Shown here: positions 39,943-53,440 of the stretch, in pieces
Layout of the letters: each line of letters begins with the position of its first letter
Position numbering within the stretch: the stretch's first letter is position 1
Origin: Rhynochetos jubatus
Lineage: Eukaryota > Chordata > Aves > Eurypygiformes > Rhynochetidae
Length of the DNA stretch: 64,000 nucleotides
Direction of reading: 5' to 3'
Assembly: GCA_027574665.1 (NCBI GenBank)
Contig: CM050648.1
Location: 42,131,700 to 42,195,699, forward strand
Notes under the pieces: generated by a model
Seen by the model: the letters and a program-made list of their open reading frames with translations, nothing else
Told to the model about the DNA's origin: nothing
The model's database searches: none
Program-made: the position numbers and the translations under genes

Positions 39943-42127
39943 GTCTTGAAGCTCACCCACAGGGCCTAAGAAACTGAGTTGGAGCAGACTGAGGAGCTGG
40001 TGAAGACTTCCAGCAGGCCATCCAAATAGCTGGAAATGGCTCAATGCAGCTCTCACCCTACGGTGTTCTTCAAGAGAAGAACCTGGTTTGTGTCAAGGAC
40101 TTAGGGATCTTCGGCACTGACGCAGAGGCCTGCCACTGCGACTGGCACCATTGCTTCACTGCATGATGAGCTGCAGTCCTGTCTTGAGGCTGTGACTCCA
40201 GTGCACAGGCCACTACCTTGATCCCACAGAAGGCTCAGTCCGTAGAAGCAGCCAGACCATAATCTGCCATGTTTCTAAATTGGTCACAGATGTCCCTGGG
40301 CGTCTTTAGAGCTCTGAAAAGAGGAAGGCAATAGTTGCTTGTCTTCTTTGATGAATATAATCAATTATTCTAATAGTGTCATGTAGGTGCTCAGTATAAG
40401 ACCAGCCTCTAAAACTATTGTAGTGAGACAGTAAGGAATTCCTTCAAGTTCTATTAATCTAAAGTTGGTAAATATTTTCTCCCTTCCCCCACCTTATTTA
40501 GAGGTGTTTAAAAAGAAAGGAAAAAACCCACCACAAACCAGCCTTTTTCCTATGAGAATTTTATGCAGAAAGGAAATATCTGATTTAATTCACACTGGAT
40601 TTGGTTCTTTGTTTTTTTCCTTGGAAATTTGGATTCCAAAAGTTTATGCAAAATGAGCTATTTCTGTTTGGAAGTGCTATCAGCAGGGGGTCAGAAGAAT
40701 GTACTGGTAATACCTCATGTTTCCACTGTACTCTGCAGGGTAAGTAGCTCCATCTTGTATCTTTCTTCTTGGAGAGGAGAAATGATGCACAGATCCCACA
40801 TCTGTCCTGGCCTCCCTCTTTTCTTCCATGTTTCTTCTTTGCATTATTAAGTGTTCCAGTGGGTTTAAAATTCACCTTCTCCTATCAAAGCATCACTGTA
40901 AATAAAACAAAATTTAGTTTTATAAATGCATAATAGAGTCTATTAGTCTAGTAAAATAGAAGCTTAACTATAATGTGAATAATTTGCAATAATAAAGAAG
41001 TGCTGAATTACCTTAATAGCCCTTAATAGGCTGCTGTGCAGTATTAGATTGAGGAGGCATAGCACAAACCCGTCAGTCCTGCCCCGAAAGAACTAGTATG
41101 AAGAAGGGTTAGAGTAGAATAAATACACCATGCTTTAGAAGAAGAAAAAAACAAAGGCAGGTTGTTAGTATCATTTGAAGTAGGTCACAGTTTTATACCT
41201 CCTTGTTCACAGTGATAAGAGGAATATGTACAAAATCTACTTTAGAAAGCCTAAGGAGGAAGGGAGCACCCTCTCTCATGATATGTTCACCAAAAGGGAA
41301 AAAAAAAAGCTGTTTCCAGCCTCCCTGTGTCTCTACATCTATTGTTAGTCACATGTTTTAAATGTCTTTGTGTACAGGCCGAGAAAGAAACTTCAAGCCC
41401 GTCACCGAAGTGGGAGTCCTTGCACGAAGGACTGTGGGCCACGTTAGCCAGCTAGTGTTCGTGCTCAGCAACTGATTTTCTACTTCGGGCCGGCTTGACC
41501 CCCAGACTGTGTCTCTACTGCTGAGTTAAGCATGGCTGCAAGACAGTGCTCCAGTACCGACGCCAACTGGGCCTGTAAGAGTCCATGTCCGTGCTGTTAA
41601 ATTCTCTTGGCATCCAGAACACAGGGACTACACCAAACTGGTGTTTGAGTAGTCCCTGGCCCAGGTTAACTTCCAGACCTGCTCTGAAAATTTTTTGAGA
41701 GTGGTAAGTGGCCTGGGCCAGGGATCAAGCCAGCAATTTGACAGTGGACTCAGAGGAATGTCCAGGAAAGTTTCCTTGGACGTCGTTAATCACTGCCCTA
41801 TATGTAACCCTATAGACTCCATACCAATCCAGCTACTCGCCTGTGTAGGTGGCTGCTGATCATTGCCTGGATTGTGTCCAGGGGTATGAAGTGGCACAAA
41901 CTGTGGGGGACAATGGCTGTGGGCAGTAAATCAAACTTTGTGATGGACAACGAAAACAGACAGCGGACTTCGCTCTATGCTTTTATATATTCCTTAATCT
42001 CTTCGTTGTTGAGCACTTCCTACAGTATCCTTGAACCCAAAAGCAGAGCAGTAATAGACGAACACGAGCTAGTCATGAAAGCAAAAGTGGCAGTAATTTG
42101 AGAGAGATCCCAAGGGTTCATTCAGTT

Positions 42128-42144
42128 AAAAAAAAAAAAAAAAA
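42128..42144. repeat. A17 homopolymer
   Basis: Seventeen consecutive A residues. No recognisable retrogene body precedes it. Confidence 0.9.
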
Positions 42145-43372
42145 GTAGGGGGAAAAAGCACTTGTTCAAAAATAGGCTTACAAGGATTTAAATTCTTCAT
42201 AGAAGAACAGGGAAAGAGAGAGCAGAGATACATGTAAAACCAAAACATTAAGACATCTGGCCTTTTTTGAATAAGCCAGTGTTTTGGTAACTTGTTCTCA
42301 ATTTGTTGTCACAGTAAAATGTCTTTTCTCTAGATATTCCAGCATTTACATGGTCACCACTTGCACTGTTTTTCTATATTTTATTTTTTCCTCAAGGGAT
42401 TATCATTAAGCAGTTAAAGTCCAAAGTGTTTACCTGCTTTGTAATAATGTAGCAACTTTTAAACAAGTAGTGAAGGCTGGATTATGAAAAATGAGACCCA
42501 AGTCACATGCTTATTCTTCACAAAATGTTGTTGGAGAAGGAAAAAAAAACCCCAAGAAACTCCCAGAAAATAAAAGCTGTATGTTTTGACATTCATTTTG
42601 CATCGCTTCCTTACTGTAACCTATGATTTTAGGGAAAGCCATATTGACCTATGCAAGAAGAATATTTTGCAAATTTTATTCCAAGAAATGTGCTTTTCAT
42701 GTGATAAAGATGGTTTGCTTTTGTTTGTTTGTTCAAAGAAAAAGAATATTGCAAAGAAATGGGACTTTCGAGTATGAAGCAACAAGTTAACACCCTCTTA
42801 TGTGTGGATATTCATCAGTTCCCGTTCTTGTTTCCAATTTGGAGCCTGGGAAAGTAAGTTTTGTGACACTAACGAGAAATGAAAACAAAAAGATCTTCGT
42901 TTTTAATTGTAGTTCCACTGGGATTATTTTAAATGTATCCCACATTAATTTAAAATCTTCACTAATTTTATGGCTAAAATTGTGGAAGTTATTAAAAAAC
43001 ACTCAGGGGGATAACGCACTGATCCCTGTATTGACTCAGCTTGCATTTGGCTTGTCATTTAGATACCGCTACACATACTCAGTAGGTTAAATGAGGGAAA
43101 GCTGGCATCTTTCCTGTAGACAGTGATCTGCCTAATGCACAGCCGCTTACATTTTATTACACTGGTATTTTCTGGCCCTAAATCCTAAATTCACCTTTTT
43201 TTAATTTTATCTTGTTAATTCTAATTCCCACAAATGAGCCAAAGTATTACAGAACATAGAAAAAATGTTTACCTTGAGATATTCTAATTCTGAAAGTTAA
43301 TAAAAGCTGCTGCTTCTGTGTCTTTCCTGATTTTAAAATATTTTGGTTTTGCTGCTTTTAAATATTTAAATT

Positions 43373-43547
43373 CAGGCATTGGAACAGGCTGCCCAGGGAA
43401 GTGGTGGAGTCACCATCCCTGGAGGTGTTCACGGAACATGTAGACATGGTGCTTGAGGACATGGTCTAGTGGGTATGGTAGTGCTGGGTTGATGGTTGGA
43501 CCACATAATCCTATAGGTCTTTTCCAACCTTAGTGATTCTGTGATTT
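43373..43547 (+). repeat. CR1 LINE 3' tail, sense
   Basis: Begins CAGGCATTGGAACAGGCTGC and ends TTCTGTGATTTT, the same subfamily as the 26985-28506 element. About 175 bases, 5'-truncated. Confidence 0.92.
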
Positions 43548-43753
43548 TATTCACCTGCTATTACCCATTTTTATACACAGGAATCTTTCCCATTTTGTTT
43601 CCACTCATTTTTTGGCTGTGAGCTAAAACATTGGTACTTAGTGAATCACTAAAGGCAGCCCTGTTCCTGGTCACAGCCATACAGCAGGATGAGGCATCCC
43701 TGCACCACGCACAGCTTTCATTTTCCCATGGGACAGCACAGAGCATCAGCTAA

Positions 43754-44003
43754 CATAGAATTACAGAATGGTTTGGGTTGGAAGGGACCTTACAGACCAT
43801 CCAGTTCCAACCCCCCTGCCATGGGCAGGGACACCCTCCACTAGACCAGGTTGCTCAAAGCCTCATCCAGCCTGGCCTTGGACACTCCCAGGGATGGGGC
43901 ACCCACAGCTTCTCTGGGCAACCTGTGCCAGTGCCTCAACACCCTCTCCAGGAAGAATTTCTTCCTTACATCCAATCTACATCTACCCTCTTGCAATTTA
44001 AAC
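43754..44003 (-). repeat. CR1 LINE 3' tail, antisense
   Basis: Begins CATAGAATTACAGAATGGTT and ends in 'ttgcaatttaaac', closely matching the 5971 copy. It faces the sense CR1 at 43373 with the two 3' ends about 207 bases apart. Confidence 0.92.
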
Positions 44004-47000
44004 ATATGTGGACATTGGGTTTGTGAAGTCAGAGCTGCTAGCATTGATGGAAACATTGGGTGCTGGTTATCGTTATCACCCCTCTCTCCTTGTTGTACAG
44101 GGTTTGTGAGCAGCACCTCTTATCTGGGACAGAACATGGTTATCACCAGGGTACCAATGAACATCAAGAAGAAGGTTGCTGTGGTTATGTGAAACTTGGG
44201 AACACCTAACTTTTGCTGGTGCATTGCCCATCAGCCTGAGCTTGGGAAGGTGACAGCTACCTGTGTGTTTCTGGGTGACAGGCGTCACCTCCTAAGTTCT
44301 CAGCCTGTATTCTCTGTGGACACAGAGGATGTGTTGGAAGGCTGAGTAACCTGTAATGGCACAATTCTCTATTTCTATTTCTATTTTATATTAGCAGAAA
44401 TACCGGGAGGAACCATTGTGGATCATTACAGATCCTTTACTGCTGTCAGCTCAGGCTGGCTGGTCGGGCAAGGCACATGGCACTTAGGACTTTCAGGTCT
44501 CCTCCATTGTGGATCATTACAGATCCTTTACTGCTGTCAGCTCAGGCTGGCTGGTCGGGCAAGGCACATGGCACTTAGGACTTTCAGGTCTCCTCCATTG
44601 TGGATCATTACAGATCCTTTACTGCTGTCAGCTCAGGCTGGCTGGTCAGGCAAGGTACATGGCACTTAGGACTTTCAGATCTCCTGTCTGTCTGACGCTG
44701 TGCAACCATGCCAAGTACAAACCTGCTGCTGAGCCCAAGTGGAGCCAAGCAGTTGCTGAATCACCCTCGCAGAGGATGAGTCTACTTACCTCTATGACCT
44801 CTTCATGGATTTAGCGGCTATTGCTACAACCTCCTGCATTACCACCTCAGGTAGGGCTTCAAAACGGCAGTACAATGTGTCCGGGAGGATGCTGGAGGGC
44901 TACTGCCCTTCTGAACCAGGCTCGTGTTGGCATGCCGTGCCCGTCACACAAACTCCAAGAGCCAAAAGAGCAGATGGTGGTGGGCTAGGAGTGTAACAAG
45001 CGGAACTACAGCCAGTCCCTCCACCAGCTGCAGCTCGCTGGTTTCCTGTGAAAACTGGGAGGGTCACATTGCTGGGGACAACCTGACTAATTGTTTTCTG
45101 CTGAGTGGTTGACAGCTGTTTGCTGTAACTTGAAATCATGCATGTGTTGGACACAAGCAGTAAATCAGCTTTTCTCTGACTTTCCTGTTCCAGTTGCTGT
45201 TTCCCCCTGAAGCCCTTTGTATCCTGTTCTTGGAGCCAGGCCCTAATGGCTTTGAAATCCCAGCTGTGCCGGCCCATCCGTTGCAGCGCTGCAGCTCTTT
45301 GCCCCAGGCTTTGAAATGTTTGAGATTTCAACTCTTAACATCCCTGATGCCATCCAGCCCTGTTGTGAAAGCCCCTAAATAGTGCTCTCAGCTGGAAACA
45401 AATGAAAAGTAGGAACTAATTGATAAAAGAAAGGGAAAAAGAAAATCAAATCTGGAATTAAACTGGACACAGCAGGTATTTGAAGTGTGGGAGATGAGCA
45501 CCGCCCGAGTTCTTGCCTGGGATCTGGTTGTAGCAAGAATCTCATATGGTGTCTCCTGCAGGTAACACCTGCTCTAGCAGGAGTTGCTCCTTAGCACCTC
45601 CTGAGCCTTGGGTAAGTTTGGAGGTGTTTAGGATAGGCTACGAAGTGGTCAGGAAGACTAAGTCTGAGGTACCAGGAACTTCTGAGAGAATAGGAATTAC
45701 TGATGCTCATCATGGCTATTACCAGCCTCCTTTGAGTCTATACTGGTTCTTGTGATCTCAAGAGCAGCTGTGTTTCTCACCTGGCTCCACTTTTTGGATG
45801 CTCTAGGATATTTTATTTAGTTTGGGACAGAGTCTGTTCTTTCTTATCATCACAACCACCCCTTTCCTGCATCCACGCATTTGCTGCCACAGAACCGCCC
45901 AGCCTCTTGGCTCTCGGGCACGCCCTGTATTTGCTGTTTTCTGCCGCTGTCGTCAGAACTGGTTGAGTAAGAGAACCAAAAAGTAATTCTTGTTCTTTCC
46001 TTAGCTAGACAGGCTGTTAACCTTTCCAAAGGTTATTTGAAGGTCTACACCAGCAGTTTCTGCCCTGTCTGGATCAGCTCAACTGTTGGCATCTTCCATG
46101 TGCATATTAGACAGGGTGCTCCTAAGCCGTGAAGGGCTGTGGATTGCAGTCAGCAGGGAATGTGACAATCCTATGTTGGTGTTAGATTTAGGGCAAAGGA
46201 CGCCTCCTAGGCTGAATGTAAACATATACGTTTCTGGAGGATGCATGGCATGAGACAGAAAATACGTGGACTTGCAACAAGGTGGAGGGCAGTGAATGCA
46301 GATTTCTCCACTGGTGAAACCTCTCCTACTTTACAGGCAAGCCCAACTCTTCATAATGTGACAAATGGCTCTTTCCAAGGGAGGGGAATGCTGGGAATAA
46401 GAGAGCAATACTGGGACTTACTGGGATCACACACCTGGAAGGCTTGCAGGAGTATGACATGCAATTCAACCTGACATCAAGTGTGGTGGTGCAGGGGTCA
46501 GAGGGATACTCTGGGCAGTAATGGGGAGGCACCATATGGGACAAGCCTGGGACAAAAGAAGGCAGAAGCCTCTGGCACAGGTTTATGGTCATGCAAGAGT
46601 TAGGGAGCAACATTCCTCACGTACTAGTTGATTTGTTAGTAAAGCACTTGGGACCAGACTGTCCCAAGCCTGAAAAATGCTAGGACAACCCAGGAAAACA
46701 CACACAAAAAAGCCTTCTTGGAGCATTTGAGATAGATGGTGCTTTTGGCTACCAAGAGTATTTAATTTCTCCTTGGCTTTCTTTTCCATGTGGGCAGGTT
46801 TTTGTGCCCAGACTTGTCCTCACCTTACACAAACTGATTCCTATTATAACAAAGGGAAAGCCTAGCTTCTTTGCTATGGAGACCCCTTCGTGCTTTGAAA
46901 GTATGTGTTTGTCCCCGCTCAGGATATAGTCCACCACCGTAATAACAGTAAACCTGTCAACACTATCTCACCCATCCTTTCCTTTCCACTGTTGCCCCTA

Positions 47001-48290
47001 ACCACCTTGCAGAACTTTTCAGAGACATGTCTTTTGCCCTTCACTTTCCCAATTACCTTTAACCACAAAGTCATCTGGGGGAAATGGTAAATTGTATCTT
47101 GATATGCATTGCCCACAAAGGTCTGCAGCATAAGGGGTGGTTTCTGAGGAATATTAGACTTATGTATGGCTTGACTCCAGTTAGCTCGGCTGTGAGTCAG
47201 TGACAGTGCGGTATTGGCAGCCAGCGTTTGCAAAGGCTGAGGCAAAGGCAAGGGTTAAGGAAAAGATCTGGTGCAAGACAAAAATGTAGAATATGGTCTG
47301 CGACAAAGAAGCCTGACAGGTGAGTGTCCATCAGAGGTGGCCAAAACATGGCAGATTGGAAGATGATATCCAAGGATCATCTTTGAATAGAATGAGCAGA
47401 GAAGAGGCAAGAGGGCATTGGGGTAGACTCTTGGGATGGTGCTAGCTGCTGAATTTATACTACAACAAAGTCAGCTTAAAATTCATTGATAAGAATTTAA
47501 TCCACCAAAATTTTCTACTGTATGTTTCAGGGCAGTGCTTTGTATTAGACAGCCACTGCAATTTTGGTCCAGTAGTATTTAAAATGAGGTTTACTGTTGT
47601 ATTGGACCACAGCCTTAGAGGCAAATACGGCAGTATAAATACAATGTCAAAAGCCATTGAAGACTGAGCTCTGGGAGGGATTAGGCTAATCTTGTAGATG
47701 GCATGCATATCAAGAGGTGTCTGATTAACTACGTTAATTTTCATCCATATGAAGTAAAATGGCAAGTGTATGAACGTACTTTTTTTCTGTGGTCCATACC
47801 GCAACATAAAATTTTATTAAACAGCTTCCATGAACAAGTCCAACAGTTCATACTACTAAAATGAGTTCATTAGTGCAACCTGCAACTAGGTTCCACACTC
47901 GTGCACACACCACGCTAAGGCAGCCCTCTTACTCATAAACAGTTAAATTTAAGCGAGCTAGTACTCAGAATTAAGACAAGTTTGCTCACAAAAAGAAACA
48001 CAGAGGTGCACTGTGTAGTCCCCCAGTGCATAGAAATGCATACATTTCATTAGGCGTGCAGATTGCCCAGCGATAAGCGTGGCTAGTTTGCTATTTGTGT
48101 GTATATAGCAGCATTTCTTCAGGTGCAGCTGGGAGGGTGCTTGTGAAATGTGCAAGTTCAGAGATAAATGGAAGGAACCTAATCTTTAATATTCTTAACT
48201 ATGTGATACGCAATAGATTTTAATCTAATTCTAATCTACTACCTAAATTACTATAAAGACAGTTTTTCCAACCTTAGAATTTGTGTTAAA
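44004..48290. other. Upstream intergenic DNA, middle part
   Basis: Holds the three-copy 91-bp tandem repeat at 44413-44685 and otherwise nothing I can identify. Open frames here are short and lack recognisable motifs or plausible splice context. Confidence 0.5.
44413..44685. repeat. 91-bp tandem repeat, three copies
   Basis: The unit starting CCATTGTGGATCATTACAGA begins at 44413, 44504 and 44595, an exact period of 91, with only a few base differences (for example GGTCGGGCAAGGCAC against GGTCAGGCAAGGTAC in the third). The high similarity points to a recent expansion. Because 91 is not a multiple of three, the overlapping open frames drift between frames and are unlikely to be a repeat protein. 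Confidence 0.97.
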
Positions 48291-49519
48291 GATTCACAGA
48301 GTGTTAGGGGTTGGAAGGGACCTCTAGAAATCATCTAGTCCAACCCCCCCTGCCAGAGCAGGATCACCTAGAGCAGATCACACAGGAACAAGTCCAGGTG
48401 GCTTTTCAAAGTCTCCAGGGAAGGAGACTCCCCCACCTCTCTGGGCAGCCTGTCCCAGGGCTCTGTCACCCTCACAGGGAAGAAGGGTTTCTTCACGTTC
48501 AGGCTGAACCTTCTGTTTACCAGTTGATGGCCATTGCCCCCAGTCCCCCTGGACACCACTGAGAAGAGCCTGGCCCCATCCTCCTGACACCCACCCTTTA
48601 GACATTGATAAGTATTGATAAGATCCCTCCTCAGCCTTCTCTTCTCCAGGCTAAACAGCTCCAGCTCTCTCAGCCGTCCCTCATATGGAAGGTGCTCCCG
48701 GCCCTTCGTCATCTCAGTGGCCCTGCGCTGGGCCCTCTCCAGTAGCTCCTTGTCCTTCTTGAGCTGAGGAGCCCAGAACTGGACACAGCACTCCAGGTGA
48801 GGCCTCACCAGTGCAGAGGAGAGGGGGAGCATAACTTCCCTCTACCTGCTGGCCACACTCTTCTTCATGCATCCCAGGATGCCATTGGCCTTCTTGGCCG
48901 CGAGGGCACACTGTTGGCTAAAGGTATCCTGTTGTCCTCTAGGACTCCAAGGTCCTTTTCCCCAGAGCTGCCCTCCAACAAAACAGCCCCCAACCTGTAC
49001 TGGAAGATGGGGTTGTTCTTCCCCAGGTGCAGCACTTTACACTTGCCCTTATTGAACTTCATTCAATTTCTCCCCGCCCAGCTCTCCAGCCTGTCCAGGT
49101 CACGCTGGATGGCAGCACAGCCTTCTGGTGTGGCAGCCACTCCTCCCAGTTTGGTATCACCAGTAAATCTGCTGAGAGGACATTCGAGTCCTTCATCCAG
49201 GTCATTGATGAATATATTGAATAGTGCTGGACCCAGCACTGACCCCTGGGGGACGCCACTAGCCACAGGCCTCCAACTAGACTGTGCCCCTTTGACCACA
49301 ACTCTCTCAGCTCTTTCCTCCAGCCAGTTCCCAATCCACCTCACCACCCAATGGTCCAGTCCATGCTTCCTAAGCTTGGCTATGAGGATGCCATGGGAGA
49401 CCGGGTCAAAAGCTTTGCTGAAGTCAAGGTAGGCCACATCCACTGCCTTCCCCTCGTCCATCCATCTAGTGATGCCATCATAAAAAGCTATCAGATTGGT
49501 GAAGCATGACTTCGGTGAA
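48291..49519 (-). repeat. CR1 LINE, 1.2 kb 3' part, antisense
   Basis: Starts GATTCACAGAGTGTTAGGGG and reaches back into the RT region, breaking near 'gaagcatgacttcggtgaa'. Reverse-strand translation shows [48 protein letters not shown] and [17 protein letters not shown]. The FADD box reads FTGD, so the catalytic aspartate pair is damaged, and the frame is interrupted near 49060. Confidence 0.95.
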
Positions 49520-51170
49520 AGTAGATAAAAAAAAGTAAAAAAATATTTTTGGACCTGAGAAATTGAAAGGGTGATACAGCTTTTCCAAGTCTTTCACCTC
49601 CCAGGAAGGCTACCAAATACAGAGCTACAAGGAGAGTGAAGGATGTCAGAGCCATCCAGAAGTGTAGCTGCTAAGGGACTCCCAGCACCTTGGATATCAT
49701 TACCGAAAGAGCTCAATGGGATTCCATCTCTTTCAGGCTCTTAAATGAGCTCAAACAAACAGGACACAGCTGACCACATCTGACTCCTCATGTCCTTCTA
49801 CTTCTCTGACTTCTGATTTCGTCTTCAATTTGGCATTTAGACTTAATAAGAGTATATAAGAGCTATGAAGATTTTAGCTCTTTCTGTACATTTTCTGATG
49901 CATTTTATTGATAACATTATTATTTTGGTATAAATCACAGTTTTGAACAACAGTGGACATTTATTTAGGTGATTAAGCAGATTGATTAGTCATAAAAAAG
50001 ATTTTAGAAGTGGAAAAACCTCACCCACAGCAGAGATATATATATGTGCTCCATAATTTGAAGGTGTAACTGAAAATGTAAAATATCTACTTGACCAAGT
50101 AATACATTAAATGAGAAAAAACTACCAGACAATCCCTAACACTATATATCAGATGAGACTGGCAGTTAATTACACAAATGTTTTCTCTAACAAGGCAAAT
50201 GTGTTTTTTTAGAATGACTAATACACACACATTTTAAAACACGGCAGCTGTTGTCCCATTGCTCGGTGACGTTCCTCAAAATGCTGCTCTGCTTTGCCAT
50301 CACCTCTGCATCCGTGCAGTGCATTGTCAGGGACTGACGTTACCAGGCCTCCAAAGCAGCTGCCTGCCCTGATGCGTCAAATCAATGTCTGTTGACTATG
50401 GTGATGGGGTCATTGAGCAACAGCCAGTTGATCTGTCAAGCTCATGATCAGAGGAACAGTTCACAGCAGTCCCAAAGCAGTAGAAGAAATGTCTGTTAGT
50501 GACAGCTACAGCCCTGGCGACCGTTTGGAGCCAAGTGACTCTTACGCCACTAAGCTGGAGAGCGGCTTCCAGAAGGTGAGGATGCTTCAAAACAAACGGG
50601 AATGTGGCACAGCAAGCTCTTGGCCACACCTGCTGCAAGAAGGAAACCCGAGGAATCAGAGCCTGGACATCTCTATCTGCCACCCCCGCATCTCTGTCTC
50701 AGAGTTGTCTTACTTTGACATCTGTGTTCATGGGAGAATAAGCCTAATGCAAAACCTAGTATCACTCACTTTTCTTGGTAACTATCTTACGTGAATAACC
50801 TCCCATTTCCTAGTCTCAATAATTTATGCACACTACTGCAAAATTAATGAGATTTTCAGTAAGAGATTTTTGAAAGAAACCCACATCAACACTAACCTTT
50901 AAAATGAATCAGTGGTACAACAGCTGTCTCAGATAAAAGATTTTTGGGCTGAATTCTTGAGATGTTCTAGTAACCGCTACTACAGGGCACAGCTGGAACT
51001 ATGTGACTGCTTTCCTTGTGTTATTTTTTTGCCTTCCCACCTTCCATTTTCTTCTGGATACAGTGTTGCTCTGGGCTTTGTTGTTTGAAGGTTTTCCTCC
51101 ACGATCTCTTTTGTCTCCTACCTTTTCTCCTACCCTATTATTTTTTACCTCTTCTTCATCAGCGCTCAGT

Positions 51171-51598
51171 TTGCAAATTGGAGCAGGTTCAGCAGAGGGC
51201 CACAAAGATGATTAGAGAACTGGACATACGAGGAGAAGCTGAGATCCGTGTTCATCATGTTGAGGAGATGGCTCAGTGAAAGCCTAAGCACAGTCTTCAG
51301 CTACCTGAAGACGTGTTATAGAGAAGCAGGTGACAGATTCTTAGAAGCACAGGGTGAAATGACAAGAGGCAATGGCCAAAGTTACAGCAATAAAAATTCC
51401 ACGTGGGTCTAAGGGAAAATATTTTGTTCACGAGAGTGGTTAAACCTGCAACAGGTGCCTAGAGAGCCTGTAGGATTTCCGTGCTTGGAGATACTCAAAA
51501 CTCTAGACAGGGCCCTTGGCGACCTGATCTAACTTTGAAGCTAGCCCTGATTTGAGTGGGAAGTTGAACTCCCACATAAACTATTCTGCGATTCTGTC
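51171..51598 (+). repeat. CR1 LINE 3' end, sense, diverged
   Basis: Contains GGTTCAGCAGAGGGCCACAA and 'agctgagatccgtgttcatc' in CR1 order and ends TATTCTGCGATTCTGTCT. Much more diverged than the other copies, so older. Confidence 0.8.
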
Positions 51599-52649
51599 TT
51601 CAAATCTCTTCGGTCTGCTAATCTCCATTTTCTTAAGGCCGCCTTCTCAAATAAGCTTCCCTTTAATCCATGCCACTCAAGGCTCCTGCCCTGCTGATGG
51701 TCAGCCATCATCAACACTGGCCCCAAAGTGCTTTTGATTCATGTGCACACTTTCCTTTCTGCAATTTTTCATCATGCTCTCCCATACCCAGTTGTCTTTG
51801 GACTGGAAGAAGCTATTTGAGTTCTCAGCTGCTCTGCAGGTAGCGGCTGGAAGACATCTATTGTACAACAAGAAAAGTGAGAGTCACACTCAGCCTGTTG
51901 CATACGAGGCTGAGCCCACCCATCCCAATTGTATCCAGCTGCCGTATCCAGTATTTGCTTAGGACAGCATTGTCTTACACTCTGTGCAGCTATTTCACTG
52001 CTTGGTGTTTGAAAGCGAGACTTAGAAATACGACTCAACATCCAATTTAGTACAATGATGAGAACAGCAAAATCATGATGTAACAAAGGTATTAAAGACA
52101 CGTTTGTTCTCATCCAAGTGTATCACTAAGGCAAAGTGTACAAAAAACCACCAAGTTTAACCTTGCCTGCCACAGCAAAACTTCTGTGCTCCGTTTAAAG
52201 ACTGAATGATAACTAAAAATCCAAGTAGCGAATGTCTAACCGCATGGTAGCTGTAGTCAGCAGTACACTGCTGTTTCTTGAGAGGCAACTTACCAACAGC
52301 AGTTTTGGCAAGAGTCTGGTTTCGACTACCAACAATGATATTAACTTGCTGTTGTGGCACACAGGGCAAAGTTAAGGCTACTTGCTACTAGTAAGAACAC
52401 AGAGAAACCTAACAAGCTAATGCTTCCCAAAAGAATTAACGCAGAAAGTGATAAAAATGATGTGATTAGAATGATAAAAATATTACATTATAGCACTTAG
52501 AGAAATGTCTTTGGCCAGACAGATCCCTCGGGCATGGTAGATGGAGTCTTCATTTACTTTTGACCTCGTGGCTTCCCTCTCATCTATGCAGCGAAGGATA
52601 CAAATGCAGACAAACTGGAATCATCATGGGCTACTTCTTTAAAATGAGA

Positions 52650-53440
52650 AACACCAAAACTCTCTGTGAAGGAGTCCCAGGGGACCCCCACTGCTCAAAT
52701 AAACTGTCAGGTTGAATGAGAAAGCCAGAGGAAAGAGGGGCTTGGTGATGTAGAGGACTCCTCCACTGAGCAGCCACACTTCGGTGGCATGTGCCAGGAG
52801 GGAGATGACAAGGAGCTCCCAAGGCTTTGTGGACCCTCAGCTGAGGAGTGTGTGAATGTGATGAGATCTGGGGAGAAGCCAGAGACCCCAGCTATGGGGG
52901 GAGGTTTCAGCCAGGTGCCCAGAACCACTTTCCTGGGTGTCACACTCGTGAGTGGGAGTATGTCTGCCACACTGTACCATGGCAGGGCGTGAAGCCAAAG
53001 GCAGGCAGAGGTTCATGGGGCACAAGGACATCTGCAGGACAGATTATGGGTCAGCCAGCTGTGCAGGTGAAGGGAAGCCCATGCAGAGGAGGGGTGTTTG
53101 ACCCAGCCTCGGCTCCAAGGCAGTCAGGAAACACCTGCACAGGACAGCCACAATGAGCACCTACCTCTGCCACCAGCTGCCTACAGCCTTCGGAGGCTGA
53201 GCCCATCAGCCGGGATCGAGCTGCTGTGCAGAGGGGTTGTGCAGCATCTGGCAGAGCCTCGTGCCACTGCAGGCAGAGGCCATGGCTGCTGGGAGGCAAC
53301 ACCACATCACCTCCCTAACGGCTGCTGCTCTGCAGCTCCAGGCTCCCTCACCGGCACTGTCCCAGGAGACTGGGTCAAAGCGAAGCCAGGAAAGGACAAT
53401 TTCCTTTGTTTCTTTATCATTCTCCTACTTAGGCTGTAAA
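52650..53440. other. GC-rich stop-poor block, unassigned
   Basis: About 800 bases rich in CAG/CTG and CCA/TGG words with overlapping open frames on both strands (up to 113 codons at 53098-53439). No domain or splice framework is evident. It may be an uncatalogued repeat or a non-coding exon; I cannot tell which. Confidence 0.25.

Larger units (their letters stand above)
38961..43372. other. Upstream intergenic DNA, proximal part
   Basis: Contains one antisense CR1 (39423-39942) and a 17-base A-run at 42128-42144. The block 41380-41960 is more GC-rich than its surroundings with no identity I can assign. No splice-flanked coding exon is evident. Confidence 0.55.

Noticed and set aside
39508-40056. 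A 182-codon reverse frame
   Set aside because: Most of it is CR1 3' sequence; not a host gene.
44418-44814. Open frames through the 91-bp repeat suggesting a repeat protein
   Set aside because: A 91-base unit shifts frame at each copy and the flanks add stops quickly.
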